Positions 16,094 to 25,062 of a DNA stretch of 62,610 nucleotides are shown here, piece after piece. Source of the DNA: Stenotrophomonas sp. UBA2124 (GTDB lineage: Bacteria; Pseudomonadota; Gammaproteobacteria; Xanthomonadales; Xanthomonadaceae). Position numbers and translations under genes: made by a program. The number at the start of each line of letters is the position of its first letter. Position 1 is the first letter of the stretch. The notes under the pieces are model-generated. The model saw only the letters and a list, made by a program, of their open reading frames with translations, was not told where the DNA came from and made no database searches. The DNA lies in contig DCXY01000052.1 of the NCBI GenBank assembly GCA_002329155.1, forward strand, positions 37,327 to 99,936. The letters are read 5' to 3'.

Positions 16094-17970
16094 CCGGGGC
16101 GTGCCGGCTGCCGCCTTTGCGGTGGCTGGTACTGCTGGCGGGCCTTGCCTGCAGCGGCACCAGTGCCGCGGCACTGAACGTGCAGGTGCAGGCTGATGGC
16201 CTTGATCATGCACAACTGCAGGCCAGCGAACGGCTGGTGGACGATGCGCTGGCGCGCCTTCCGGTTGCCCTGCGCGAATCCGCATCGCTGCAACTTGCGC
16301 TGCGCTGGCGCGATGATCTGCCCGAACACGTCGTCGGTCGCGCCCGTGGCGAAGTGCTCGGCCTTGATCGCAGCCTGCTGACCGCACTGACAACGCAGGC
16401 CGATGACGCGCCTGCATGGCAGGCCGCACGCGCGGCGCTGCTGCATGAACTGGCCCATGCGCTGGACCGATCCGGCAAGGGTGGCTGGTCGAAGCAGTCA
16501 CGCTTCCTCGATCTGGCTGGCTGGCCGCAGCGCCCGTTGTGGCCGGGCAGGGGCCAGAACCGTTTCTCCCTGCGCAGCCCCGACCGCTACGAGCTGGACA
16601 GCCCCGCCGAATTCTTCGCGGTCAACTTCGAGCACTACCTGCTGGACCCCGGCTACCGCTGCCGGCGGCCCGCGCTGTACCAGTGGTATGCCGAGCAGCT
16701 GGGTGTGCCAGGCCAAGCGGAACCGACGCCCTGCGCTGCAGAGCTGCCGCTGTTCAAGGCGGGCGAACAGGAAGGTAGCGCCGAGCTGCTGTCGCTCGAC
16801 CCCGCACGCATCTATCAGGTGGATTACCTGCTGGCCGAAGGCAACGACAAGCTGATGAGCCGCTGGGGCCACAGCATGCTGCGGCTGGTGGTGTGCGCGC
16901 CGGGGCGAGCGCCCGGGCCTGCCTGCCGCATGGATCTTCAACATCACCTGGTGCTGTCCTTCCGCGCCTTCGTCGGCGACGTGCAGATTTCCAGCTGGCG
17001 CGGCCTTACCGGTTCCTATCCCTCGCGCCTGTTCGTGCTGCCGCTGGATCAGGTGGTGGACGAATACACCAAGGTGGAGCTGCGCGGGTTGTCGTCCACG
17101 CCCCTGGCGCTGACGCCGCCGGAGGTATCCAGTCTGCTGCAACAGGCCGCGCAGCTGCACTGGAGCTACGACGGGCGCTATTTCTTCATCAGCAACAACT
17201 GTGCGGTGGAGACCGGGCGCCTGCTGCAGGATGGCGTGCCACGTCTGGCGGATACGGGGCTGGACACCATCACCCCGACCGGTCTGCTCAAGCGGCTGCG
17301 CCAGCGGGCACTGCTTGATGCGGTGCCGGCGGATCGAGCCGAGGCCATACGGCGTGGCTATTACTTCGAGTCGGCTGCCACGCACTACGCGCAGGTGTTC
17401 CAGGTGGCGCGTGCGGCCTTGCCGCTGCCGGCGGCCTCGGTCGAACAGTGGCTCGCGCTGCCGGCCGCGCGGCGCCGTGAGTGGATGCCCAAGGCCGATG
17501 GCCCGGTGCTGGCCGCCTTGCTGCTGCTGGAACAGGCGGCGGCGCGCCGACATGAGCTGCACGCGCGTGACCTGCTCAAGCGCCGCCTGCTGACGCCCGG
17601 GCAGGCCGGTGAGCAGCTGGCGCAGTTTCGCGAGTTGATGGACAAGGCGGGGCTGCTGCTGGCCCCTGGCGCGCTGCCGCTGCCCGGTTACGGCATACCC
17701 GGCCCGGCCGAGCGCGGCCAGGCCGCCGAGGCCGTTGCCGCAGGCAGTGACGGTGCGGCCGAACAGTGGCGCACACTGCGCGCCGGGGCCCTGGCCCTGC
17801 TGCCGGAGAGCGAGCGAGAGCAAGGGGCGGGCATCCAATCGAATATGCAATACCTGCGCCAGAGGCTGCGTTTGAGGTACGGTACTGCATCCCCGCAGGC
17901 GGCGACGCCAGCGCGGGGTACGGGGGAGACGGATTTTCTGGAGAAAGTGGTTGAGCAAGACAACAAGTGA
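16090..17970 (+). CDS. DUF4105 family envelope protein with HELAH motif
   Basis: The 626-residue product begins with a signal peptide (RWLVLLAGLACSGTSAAA). The N-terminal part contains LLHELAHALD, a zinc-peptidase-like HExxH, and a downstream SPAEFFAVNFEHYL that could give a third ligand. The central part is the DUF4105 domain: SRWGHSMLRLV, the SYPSRLFVLPLD block, and FFISNNCAVET with an NC pair, resembling an NlpC/P60- or LRAT-like catalytic Cys-His arrangement. It starts at a GTG within the end of the DUF2388 gene. It is likely a periplasmic or outer-membrane-associated enzyme of unknown substrate. The following kinase gene overlaps its last 20 bases. Confidence 0.8.
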   Translation: MTGACRLPPLRWLVLLAGLACSGTSAAALNVQVQADGLDHAQLQASERLVDDALARLPVALRESASLQLALRWRDDLPEHVVGRARGEVLGLDRSLLTALTTQADDAPAWQAARAALLHELAHALDRSGKGGWSKQSRFLDLAGWPQRPLWPGRGQNRFSLRSPDRYELDSPAEFFAVNFEHYLLDPGYRCRRPALYQWYAEQLGVPGQAEPTPCAAELPLFKAGEQEGSAELLSLDPARIYQVDYLLAEGNDKLMSRWGHSMLRLVVCAPGRAPGPACRMDLQHHLVLSFRAFVGDVQISSWRGLTGSYPSRLFVLPLDQVVDEYTKVELRGLSSTPLALTPPEVSSLLQQAAQLHWSYDGRYFFISNNCAVETGRLLQDGVPRLADTGLDTITPTGLLKRLRQRALLDAVPADRAEAIRRGYYFESAATHYAQVFQVARAALPLPAASVEQWLALPAARRREWMPKADGPVLAALLLLEQAAARRHELHARDLLKRRLLTPGQAGEQLAQFRELMDKAGLLLAPGALPLPGYGIPGPAERGQAAEAVAAGSDGAAEQWRTLRAGALALLPESEREQGAGIQSNMQYLRQRLRLRYGTASPQAATPARGTGETDFLEKVVEQDNK

Positions 17971-19087
17971 TCCAGCGTTGCTGCCTGGGGGGGCAGCGAT
18001 GCTGCAGGACGTCATGCAGCTGCGCTCAAGCGCGATCCTGCAGCTCGATGGAAATGGCAACGTGCTCGGTTGCAACGCTGGCGGCCAATCGATTTTCGGC
18101 TACAGCTGCGAGGAAATCCGCGGCCGGCATTTCTCATGCCTGTTCAGTGGTGCGGACGTGGGCCGTGGCGCCGAGCAGGTGGCGCTGGGCAAGGCACTGG
18201 AACATGGCTGCGAACAGCTGGGCCTGGCCATGGTGCGCAAGGACGAGAGCCGCTTCCGCGCGGCACTGGTGCTGGAGCGCGTGGCCGATGTGGATGGCCA
18301 GCCGCGGGTGATGATGCTGGTCCGCGACATGACCGACTTCTTCCATGCGCAGAAGCGCGTGCGCGAGGCGCAGGAGATCGCGCTGCGCGCGCAGCGCTTG
18401 GATGCGGTGGGCAAGCTGACGCTGGGGCTGTCGCACGATTTCAACAATCTATTATCGGTGATCGGCAACAGTCTGGACATGCTGGCGGCGCGCCGTTCCA
18501 GCGATGAAAGCACACGCAGCATCCTGGACATCGCCCAGCGCGCGGTGGGCCGTGGCACGCAGCTGACCCGCCAGATGCTGGCCTTCGGGCGTGGGCAGGT
18601 GCTGGTGCCCGAGCTCAGTGACGTGGCGCTGCTTATGAACACATCGCTGGATCTTTACCAGCGTGTCTGTGGCCACACCATCCATCTGAACATGCGGCTT
18701 GACGACGGCCTGCCGAAGATCATGGTGGACGTGGGCCAACTGGAGGCCGCGCTGCTGAACCTGCTCGGCAACAGCCGCGATGCCATGCATGGCGTTGGCA
18801 AGGTGATGCTGGAAGCACGCAGAGAAACCATGCTGTTGCCGGGTGGCAATGGTGAGGAAGGGGATTTTGTCTGCATCACCGTGGGTGACAGTGGCCCCGG
18901 CATCCAGGTGGAAATCCAGGAGAGCGTGTTCGAGCCTTTCTTCACCACCAAGAGCGTGGGCGATGGCAGCGGCCTGGGCTTGAGCCAGGTCTACGGCTTC
19001 GCTTCGCAATCCGGCGGTACGGCCACCATCGGCACCTCGCCACTTGGCGGTGCGGCGGTGTCGCTGTATTTCCCGGTGGCGGGATAG
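17951..19087 (+). CDS. PAS-domain sensor histidine kinase without receiver domain
   Basis: The 378-residue cytoplasmic kinase has a PAS domain (about 20-130) and then a HisKA-type dimer region with the H-box GLSHDFNNLL (phospho-acceptor His162). The ATPase domain follows with N-box NLLGNSRDAM, G1 DSGPGI, F-box FEPFFTTK and G2 GSGLGLS. There are no membrane segments and no receiver domain. The start is a TTG at 17951 with GGAG eight bases upstream, inside the DUF4105 gene. ATG 17999 is an alternative that would shorten the N-terminus by 16 residues. No response regulator lies nearby, so it is an orphan kinase or one that works with a distant partner. Confidence 0.85.
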   Translation: MSKTTSDPALLPGGAAMLQDVMQLRSSAILQLDGNGNVLGCNAGGQSIFGYSCEEIRGRHFSCLFSGADVGRGAEQVALGKALEHGCEQLGLAMVRKDESRFRAALVLERVADVDGQPRVMMLVRDMTDFFHAQKRVREAQEIALRAQRLDAVGKLTLGLSHDFNNLLSVIGNSLDMLAARRSSDESTRSILDIAQRAVGRGTQLTRQMLAFGRGQVLVPELSDVALLMNTSLDLYQRVCGHTIHLNMRLDDGLPKIMVDVGQLEAALLNLLGNSRDAMHGVGKVMLEARRETMLLPGGNGEEGDFVCITVGDSGPGIQVEIQESVFEPFFTTKSVGDGSGLGLSQVYGFASQSGGTATIGTSPLGGAAVSLYFPVAG

Positions 19088-19101
19088 GAGCTGAAAGCTT
19101 A

Positions 19102-19189
19102 CCCCTCCCCAACCCTCCCCTTCGCTGCGCGAAAGGGAGGGGGTAGCTCCCTCCCTTTGCCGAAGGCAAGGGGAGGGCTGGGGAGGGGT
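19102..19189. repeat. CCCCTCCCCAACCCTCCCC-type repeat pair
   Basis: Two copies in inverted orientation flank a short centre. Each has the core CCCTCCCCTTCGCTGCG or a variant of it, with GGGGAGGG complements. A second inverted pair lies at 49242-49399. Intergenic element between convergent genes, possibly acting as a bidirectional terminator because of its strong fold-back. Confidence 0.75.
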
Positions 19190-19202
19190 AAAGCCTTTTG
19201 GA

Positions 19203-19769
19203 TCAGTCAGCGCGCCCGCCGAACTCACCCGTGGTGGTGTTCACCAGGATGCGTTCGCCGTTGACGATGTACTCCGGCACCATGATTTCGATGCCGGTGC
19301 TGAGCTTGGCCGGCTTCGGGCGCTTGGTGGCGGTGCCGCCCTTCAGCTCCGGCGGGGTCTCCACCACTTCCAGGGTCACATGCTGCGGCAGCTGGATGGC
19401 CACCGGCTGGTCGTCGATCACCTGTACGTAGATGCCGGTCAGGCCTTCGGTGATGTAGCCGGCGTCTTCGCCGATCACATCCGCGTCCAGCATGTACGGG
19501 GTGTAGTCCTCGTCATCCAGGAACACGAAGGCGGTGCCGTCCATGTACGAGTAGCTGGACTGGCGGCGCAGCAGCTCCACTTCGCTCAGGTTGTCGTCGG
19601 CATCGAAGCTGGCATCGAGCTTGTTGCCGCCCGGCACGCTGTACATGATGAAACGGAAGCGGACATTGCCGCCACGGCCCTGCGGCGAGCTGCGCTCGAT
19701 GTCGCGGATCTGATAGACGCCGTTGTTGTATTCGACGACGTTGCCTTTCTTGATATCGCTGGCTTTCAT
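19203..19769 (-). CDS. efpL: Elongation factor P-like protein (YeiP/EfpL)
   Basis: The 188-residue translation factor is the EF-P paralogue found in many gamma-proteobacteria. The tip loop of domain I reads SSPQGRGG, placing Arg32 at the position where canonical EF-P carries a modified Lys or Arg. The SPQGRGG loop is the YeiP/EfpL hallmark, and this subfamily works without that modification. EfpL relieves ribosome stalling at proline-rich and other difficult motifs. The length equals E. coli YeiP (190). ATG 19769 was chosen because the upstream extension is not conserved. It is downstream of an SDR gene but separated from it by a strong hairpin, so it probably has its own expression. Confidence 0.9.
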   Translation of the reverse strand: MKASDIKKGNVVEYNNGVYQIRDIERSSPQGRGGNVRFRFIMYSVPGGNKLDASFDADDNLSEVELLRRQSSYSYMDGTAFVFLDDEDYTPYMLDADVIGEDAGYITEGLTGIYVQVIDDQPVAIQLPQHVTLEVVETPPELKGGTATKRPKPAKLSTGIEIMVPEYIVNGERILVNTTTGEFGGRAD

Positions 19770-19810
19770 GCTTGGAAAGTCGGTTGGGGTTGCGGAAGGG
19801 GTAAACGTAA

Positions 19811-19833
19811 GCGGGCGCCCTGTGGGCGCCCGC
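19811..19833 (-). terminator. Hairpin between the SDR gene and efpL
   Basis: Ten-base perfect stem GCGGGCGCCC / GGGCGCCCGC with a three-base loop, followed on the minus strand by TTACGTTTACC. It probably ends transcription of the SDR gene, 8 bp past its stop. Confidence 0.7.
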
Positions 19834-19840
19834 TGGTGGA

Positions 19841-20611
19841 TCACTTGGGTGCCAGACGCACGGCACCGTCAAGGCGGATAGTCTCACCGTTGAGGTAGGT
19901 ATTGCCAATGATGTGGCCCACCAGGCCGGCGAAGTCGGCCGGCTGGCCCAGGCGGGACGGGAACGGGATGGAGGCGGCCAGCGACTCCTGCACGTTCTGC
20001 GGCATGCCATCGACCATGGGGGTCCAGAACACGCCCGGGGCGATGGTGACCACGCGGATGCCGAAACGGGCCAGTTCGCGGGCCATCGGCAGGGTCATGC
20101 CGACCACGCCGCCCTTGGAGGCGGAGTAGGCGGCCTGGCCGATCTGGCCTTCATAGGCAGCCACCGAGGCGGTATTGATGATCACGCCGCGCTCGCCGTC
20201 GGCATTGGCCTCGTTGTGCTGCATCAGGTCGGCGGCGGCCTTTGCCACGTTGAAGCTGCCCACCAGGTTGACCATCACCGTGGTCTGGAAGTTGGCCAGC
20301 GGCATGGCGGCCTCGCGGCCCAGCACGCGGCCGGCGCCCAGGATGCCAGCGCAGTTCATCACCACGTTCAGCCCACCCAGGAACTCACGGGCGGCGGCCA
20401 GGTTGGTGGCCACCCCGGCTTCGTCGGTGACGTTGGTGGTGAAGTAGCAGGCGTTGTCGGCGCCCAGCTCGGCCACGGCGGCTGCACCCTTGTCATCGTT
20501 GAGGTCGAACAGGGCGACCTTGGCGCCGTTGGCGACCAGGAACTGGGCGACACCGAGGCCGAGGCCGGAGACGCCGCCGGTGATGACGGCACGAACGGAG
20601 GACAGCTGCAT
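19841..20611 (-). CDS. SDR oxidoreductase, 3-hydroxyacyl-CoA dehydrogenase type 2-like
   Basis: The 256-residue Rossmann-fold enzyme has the nucleotide loop TGGVSGLGLG, the NCAG motif (VVMNCAG) and the catalytic YSASK with the preceding Ser (NTASVAA). It resembles the HSD17B10 / 3-hydroxy-2-methylbutyryl-CoA dehydrogenase branch in its start (VRAVITGGVSGLG) and in the segment APGVFWTPMVDGMP. The family oxidises beta-hydroxyacyl-CoAs in branched-chain and fatty acid breakdown. It is consistent with the nearby leucine catabolism genes further upstream on the same strand. The exact substrate is uncertain. Confidence 0.8.
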   Translation of the reverse strand: MQLSSVRAVITGGVSGLGLGVAQFLVANGAKVALFDLNDDKGAAAVAELGADNACYFTTNVTDEAGVATNLAAAREFLGGLNVVMNCAGILGAGRVLGREAAMPLANFQTTVMVNLVGSFNVAKAAADLMQHNEANADGERGVIINTASVAAYEGQIGQAAYSASKGGVVGMTLPMARELARFGIRVVTIAPGVFWTPMVDGMPQNVQESLAASIPFPSRLGQPADFAGLVGHIIGNTYLNGETIRLDGAVRLAPK

Positions 20612-20704
20612 TGGAACGATCCTGCGGAAAAGAGCCCCCGATTCTAGCCCAAGCGGGCTGCCGGTACGGCTGCCGGCCAGACCTGGGGCGGTGGTTGGCT
20701 GTGC

Positions 20705-23257
20705 TCAGGGCAGGCGACCGGCCAGTTCCTCCGGTGCCAGGCCCGGCGAGAACAGGAAGCCCTGGCCAACCGGCACCCCCAGCCGCAGCAGGAACTGGCG
20801 CTGCGCCTCCGATTCGATGCCCTCGGCCACCAGGCTCAACCCCAGGCTGCGGGCGATGCCACAGACGGCCTCGCACACGGCCACGTCCGAGTGGTTGCCC
20901 GGTACGCCGCTGATAAACAACTGGCTGAGCTTGAGCCCGTGGATGGGCAGGTTGCGCAGGTAGTTCAGCGCGCTGTAGCCCTCGCCGAAATCGTCGATGG
21001 TCAGCATCACGCCCATCTCGCGCAGCTCGGCGAAGGTGTGCAGGGTGGACGGGGCGTCCTCGATCAGCACCCGCTCGGTGAACTCCAGCTCCAGTGCCGC
21101 ACCGGGCAGGTCGTACTCGGCCAGCACCTCGCGCACCTGCCGCGCCAGCTGGTCGCCACTGAACTGGCGGTAGGAGACATTGATGGCCACCCGCATCAGG
21201 CCCAGCCCCTGGTCGCGCCACAGCCGCACCTGCCGGCAGGCCTGGTGCAGCACCCATTCGCCGATGCGGACGATATCGCCGGTGTTCTCGGCATGGCTGA
21301 TGAAGATGTCCGGGCGCAGCTCGCCGAGTTGCCGGTCGTGCCAACGGATAAGCGCCTCGCAGGCCACGATCTCGCCGCTGCGCAGGTCCACCTGCGGCTG
21401 GTACACCAGCCGGAACTCATCGCGCTCCAGCGCCTTGCGCAGGCGTCGTTCGATCTGCAGCCGGTCGCGCTGGCGCCGTGCAAGTTCGGGCGAGAACTGC
21501 TGCCAGCCATTGCGCCCGCGGCGCTTGCATTCGTACATGGCCAGGTCGGCGTTCTGGATCAGCTGCTGCGGGCGCTGGCCGTGCTGCGGCGCACGCGCGA
21601 TGCCGATGCTGGTGCTCACGGTGAACTCGTCCTTGCCGAACGGGAACGGGGGCACGAAGGCTTCGGTGATTGCGGCGGCGAGTTTTTCAGGCCGATCAGG
21701 CACGTCGCGCGCGTCGCAGGTAACCACGAATTCGTCGCCGCCGAAGCGCGCCAGCAGGCCCTCGGTGCCGATGGCCTCGCGGATGCGGCGGGTGGCTTCA
21801 ACCAGCAGGCGGTCGCCGGCGTTGTGGCCCAACACATCGTTGACGGTCTTGAAGCGGTCCAGGTCGATGTAGAGCACGGCCACGCCGGCATGCGCGGGGT
21901 TGCCAAGGCGCGCTTCCAGATCAGCCAGCGAGGCATCGCGGTTCATGATGCCGGTCAGCGGGTCGGTACGCGCCTGGTTCTTCAGCGTCTGCTCGGCGTA
22001 CTTGGATTCGGTGATGTCTTGGATGGTGCCGGCAATGCGGTTGCGCGAGAGCTCGCCGGGCTCCACCTCGCCGATCATCCGTATCCAGAAGCCATGGCCC
22101 GAGGCACGCTGGCCCTGCAGCTCCAGGTCGAAATCGCCGGGGCGTTCGCCTGCGCGCTCCATGGCCTGGCCCAGCAGCAGCCGTGAGCTGCTGTTGAGGC
22201 AGGCCAGCAGTGCATCGAAATCTTCCGGCGGGCTGTTCTGCGCCAGGATGCGCTGCGCTTCGCCGGTAAGGTACAGGCGCCCCTGGCTGCGGTCCCACTC
22301 CCAGCCGCCGATGTGCGCCAGTGCCTGCGCACGCGCAAATAATGCGTGGTCGCGCTTGAGCTCGGTGATGTCGCTGAACAGCGAGAACACATGGTCGGGC
22401 AGGTCACTGTCGGCGGAGAACACCGGCACGGTGTTCATCGACAGCCAGATCATCCGCCGCTGCGTGCCGTGGTACAGGCCGATGATGGTGCTGGGAATGG
22501 TGCGGCCTTCGCGCAGCGCGCGCGACACCGGCCACTGCGAGGGCTCCAGCCGGCCACCACGCTCATCAACGGTGATCCACTCGTCCGGCACGCGCGGCAC
22601 GTGCCCGGGCAGGTGGCTGCCGACGCTCAGGATGCGGTGCGCGGCGGGGTTGGCGGAAATGATGTTGAGCTGGCGGTCGAACAGCATCACGCCCTTGTCG
22701 ATCGATTCCAGCAGCAGCCGGTAGCGTGTCTCCGCCTGCCAGCGGCGGCTGAGGTCGCGGGCCACGGCCACGATGCAGTGCTTGCCGTCGTGCTCGAAAC
22801 CGGCCGAGTGCACCTCCACCGGAAAGCGGCTGCCATCACCGCGCATGTTGGTCACTTCCACCACATAGCTTTCGCCACGGTGCAGCGTTTCCCACACCGG
22901 CTCCAGGTGGTCGGCGGGCAGGTCGGGGTTGAGCAGCTCGATGGGCTGGCCGACGATTTCCTCGCGGCTGCGCCCGTAGGCATGAATCCCGGCCTTGTTG
23001 ACATCCAGCACCACGCCGCTGGCGCTGAGGATGCTGACCGGGTCGGGCACGGCGTCGAACAGGGCCTCGTAGCGGCGCTGTGCCAGCTGGCGCTCGGACA
23101 TGGCATCGCTGAGCGCATCGCGCGCGGCCAGCAGTACCGCCTGCAGGTTCAGTGGCAGCGGCTGGTGGAGGGCGGCTTCCAGGCCAGCCAGTGCATCGAC
23201 GTGGGCGGCCGGGTGGTCGCCGTGGGTGGGTGCGCTGCGCTGGCCGGTTCCCTTCAT
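20705..23257 (-). CDS. PAS-PAS-PAS-GGDEF-EAL c-di-GMP signalling protein
   Basis: The 850-residue cytoplasmic protein has three PAS-like modules (about 60-175, 176-305, 306-425), a GGDEF domain (about 426-590) and an EAL domain (about 600-850). FGGDEF (505-510) is intact, and the RxxD product-inhibition site upstream is absent. The EAL domain keeps the Glu of EAL (634), the Asn of INVS, the Glu of LEFTE, both Asp of DDFG, the Lys of LKLS, the Glu of VAEGIE and the Gln of GQGF. Both synthesis and breakdown of c-di-GMP are therefore possible. No membrane segments are seen, so it should sense a cytosolic signal. Its ATG overlaps the HMG-CoA lyase stop by four bases (ATGA), tying it to the leucine genes. 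Confidence 0.92.
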   Translation of the reverse strand: MKGTGQRSAPTHGDHPAAHVDALAGLEAALHQPLPLNLQAVLLAARDALSDAMSERQLAQRRYEALFDAVPDPVSILSASGVVLDVNKAGIHAYGRSREEIVGQPIELLNPDLPADHLEPVWETLHRGESYVVEVTNMRGDGSRFPVEVHSAGFEHDGKHCIVAVARDLSRRWQAETRYRLLLESIDKGVMLFDRQLNIISANPAAHRILSVGSHLPGHVPRVPDEWITVDERGGRLEPSQWPVSRALREGRTIPSTIIGLYHGTQRRMIWLSMNTVPVFSADSDLPDHVFSLFSDITELKRDHALFARAQALAHIGGWEWDRSQGRLYLTGEAQRILAQNSPPEDFDALLACLNSSSRLLLGQAMERAGERPGDFDLELQGQRASGHGFWIRMIGEVEPGELSRNRIAGTIQDITESKYAEQTLKNQARTDPLTGIMNRDASLADLEARLGNPAHAGVAVLYIDLDRFKTVNDVLGHNAGDRLLVEATRRIREAIGTEGLLARFGGDEFVVTCDARDVPDRPEKLAAAITEAFVPPFPFGKDEFTVSTSIGIARAPQHGQRPQQLIQNADLAMYECKRRGRNGWQQFSPELARRQRDRLQIERRLRKALERDEFRLVYQPQVDLRSGEIVACEALIRWHDRQLGELRPDIFISHAENTGDIVRIGEWVLHQACRQVRLWRDQGLGLMRVAINVSYRQFSGDQLARQVREVLAEYDLPGAALELEFTERVLIEDAPSTLHTFAELREMGVMLTIDDFGEGYSALNYLRNLPIHGLKLSQLFISGVPGNHSDVAVCEAVCGIARSLGLSLVAEGIESEAQRQFLLRLGVPVGQGFLFSPGLAPEELAGRLP

Positions 23258-24147
23258 GACACCGTCAAAGCCTTTGCTGTCTTGCTTCCTGTCTGCCGGC
23301 CCAGCCGTTCGGCGAGCCAGTTCCCTGTGGCAGCCAGCGCCGGCAGGTCCACGCCGGTGCTCATGCCCATGCCGTGCAACATGTAGACAACATCCTCGCT
23401 GGCGACATTGCCACTGGCGCCACGCGCATACGGGCAGCCACCCGTGCCGGCCACCGCCGAATCCACCACCCGGACACCAAGCTCCAGGCAGGTGGCTATA
23501 TTGGCCAGAGCCTGTCCATAGGTATCGTGAAAATGGATGGCCAGGGCCTCCATCGGTACTGCCCCGGCAACCGCCTGCAGCATGGCGCGGGCCTTGAGCG
23601 GGGTGCCCACGCCGATGGTATCGCCCAGCGATATCTCGTAGCAGCCCATGGCATGCAGGCGCTGCGCCACGCGCACCACGTCGGCCAGCGGCACCTCGCC
23701 CTGGTAGGGGCAGCCCAGCACCGTGGAGACATAGCCGCGCACCTTGATGCCGTCGGCCTTGGCGCGCGCCAGCACCGGCGCGAAACGCTGCAGCGATTCA
23801 TCGATGCCGGCGTTGGTGTTCTTCAGGTTGAACTGCTCGGAGGCAGCGGTGAACACCGCCACTTCCTGCACGCCAACGGCCAGTGCACGCTCATAGCCCT
23901 GTTCGTTGGGCACCAGTACCGGGTAGCTCACCCCGGCGCGGCGGTCGATGCCGCTGAACACTTCAGCCGCGTCGGCCAGCTGCGGCACCCACTTCGGGCT
24001 GACGAAGCTGGTGGCCTCGATGCTGCGCAGGCCGGTGGCCGAGAGCCGGTCGATCAGGGCGATCTTGTCGGCGGTGGCCACCATCTGTTTTTCATTCTGC
24101 AGGCCGTCGCGCGGGCCTACTTCAACAATGCGTACGAAGTCGTTCAT
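23254..24147 (-). CDS. mvaB: Hydroxymethylglutaryl-CoA lyase
   Basis: The 297-residue TIM-barrel enzyme splits 3-hydroxy-3-methylglutaryl-CoA into acetyl-CoA and acetoacetate, the last step of leucine breakdown. Motifs are VEVGPRDGLQNE (catalytic Arg/Asp), HFHDTYGQAL (metal His pair) and the signature AVAGTGGCPYARGASGN with the flexible-loop Cys. The start ATG 24147 gives the family length. It is downstream of an enoyl-CoA hydratase (43 bp gap) and overlaps the PAS-GGDEF-EAL gene. The gene is also called liuE in Pseudomonas. Confidence 0.94.
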   Translation of the reverse strand: MNDFVRIVEVGPRDGLQNEKQMVATADKIALIDRLSATGLRSIEATSFVSPKWVPQLADAAEVFSGIDRRAGVSYPVLVPNEQGYERALAVGVQEVAVFTAASEQFNLKNTNAGIDESLQRFAPVLARAKADGIKVRGYVSTVLGCPYQGEVPLADVVRVAQRLHAMGCYEISLGDTIGVGTPLKARAMLQAVAGAVPMEALAIHFHDTYGQALANIATCLELGVRVVDSAVAGTGGCPYARGASGNVASEDVVYMLHGMGMSTGVDLPALAATGNWLAERLGRQTGSKTAKALTVS

Positions 24148-24190
24148 GGGTTTGTTGGCAGCAAGCGGGGGAGGGAGCCTGTCCGGGCGC

Positions 24191-24982
24191 TCAGCGGCGG
24201 GCCCAGGCGGGGGCGCGCTTTTCCAGGAAGGCGGTGAGGCCTTCGCGGCCCTCCTCGGAGGCACGCAGTGCGGCAATCAGGCCGGCATTGGCACTGTCCA
24301 GTGCATCACGGTCGGCGCCCACTGCTGCGGCCACCTCGCGTACCAGCACCTTGGCTGAGGCTGCGGCCACCGGGCCGGCCTTGCCCAGCAGGTCCAGCTG
24401 CGCCTGCACAGCGCCATCCAGCGCGTCGGCGGCCACCACCTGGTGCACCAACCCGATCTGCTGGGCGGTGGCGGCATGAAAGTGTTCGCCGGTGGCAAAC
24501 CAGCGCCGCGCCTGGCGCGGGCCGATGGCGGCAATCACATAGGGGGAGATGACCGCCGGCAGCAGGCCAAGGCGGCTTTCGGTAAGGCCAAAGCGCACGC
24601 CCTCGGCGGCGATGACGATGTCGCAGCAGGCCACCAGGCCCACGCCACCGCCGAACGCCGCGCCGTGGACGCGGGCGATGGTGGGCTTGGGCAGCTCGTC
24701 CAGCGTGCGCATCAGCCGCGCCAGCGCCAGCGAGTCCACCCGGTTCTCCTCCTGGCTGGCCGTTGCCATGGCGCGCATCCACTGCAGGTCGGCGCCTGCG
24801 GAAAAGGAGGGGCCGTTGCCGGCCAGGACTACGGCGCGCACGTCGGGATCGCTGCCGATGTCTTGCAGAGTGCAAGTCAGCTGGGCAATCAGTGCCGCGT
24901 CAAACGCGTTGTGCAGCTCCGGGCGGTTCAGCTGCAAAGTCGCAATTGCGCCCTGACGCTGCACCAGCAATGCTTCGCTCAT
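24191..24982 (-). CDS. Enoyl-CoA hydratase, probable methylglutaconyl-CoA hydratase
   Basis: The 263-residue crotonase-family enzyme shows the oxyanion segments SFSAGADLQWM and HGAAFGGGVGLV, with the acidic residue of TESRLGL at the position of the catalytic Glu. The neighbour mvaB points to the liuC role, hydrating 3-methylglutaconyl-CoA to HMG-CoA. The start ATG 24982 fits the family. It is the first gene of the minus-strand unit, and its promoter region is shared with the divergent feoA gene. The carboxylase and isovaleryl-CoA dehydrogenase genes that usually accompany it are not in this window. Confidence 0.86.
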   Translation of the reverse strand: MSEALLVQRQGAIATLQLNRPELHNAFDAALIAQLTCTLQDIGSDPDVRAVVLAGNGPSFSAGADLQWMRAMATASQEENRVDSLALARLMRTLDELPKPTIARVHGAAFGGGVGLVACCDIVIAAEGVRFGLTESRLGLLPAVISPYVIAAIGPRQARRWFATGEHFHAATAQQIGLVHQVVAADALDGAVQAQLDLLGKAGPVAAASAKVLVREVAAAVGADRDALDSANAGLIAALRASEEGREGLTAFLEKRAPAWARR

Positions 24983-25062
24983 CGTAAAACCTGTGTTGCG
25001 GAAGTAATCCTGCGAATCATAGCGGTGCAGCAGTGGGACGCCATGACGCGCCGCGGCGATGC

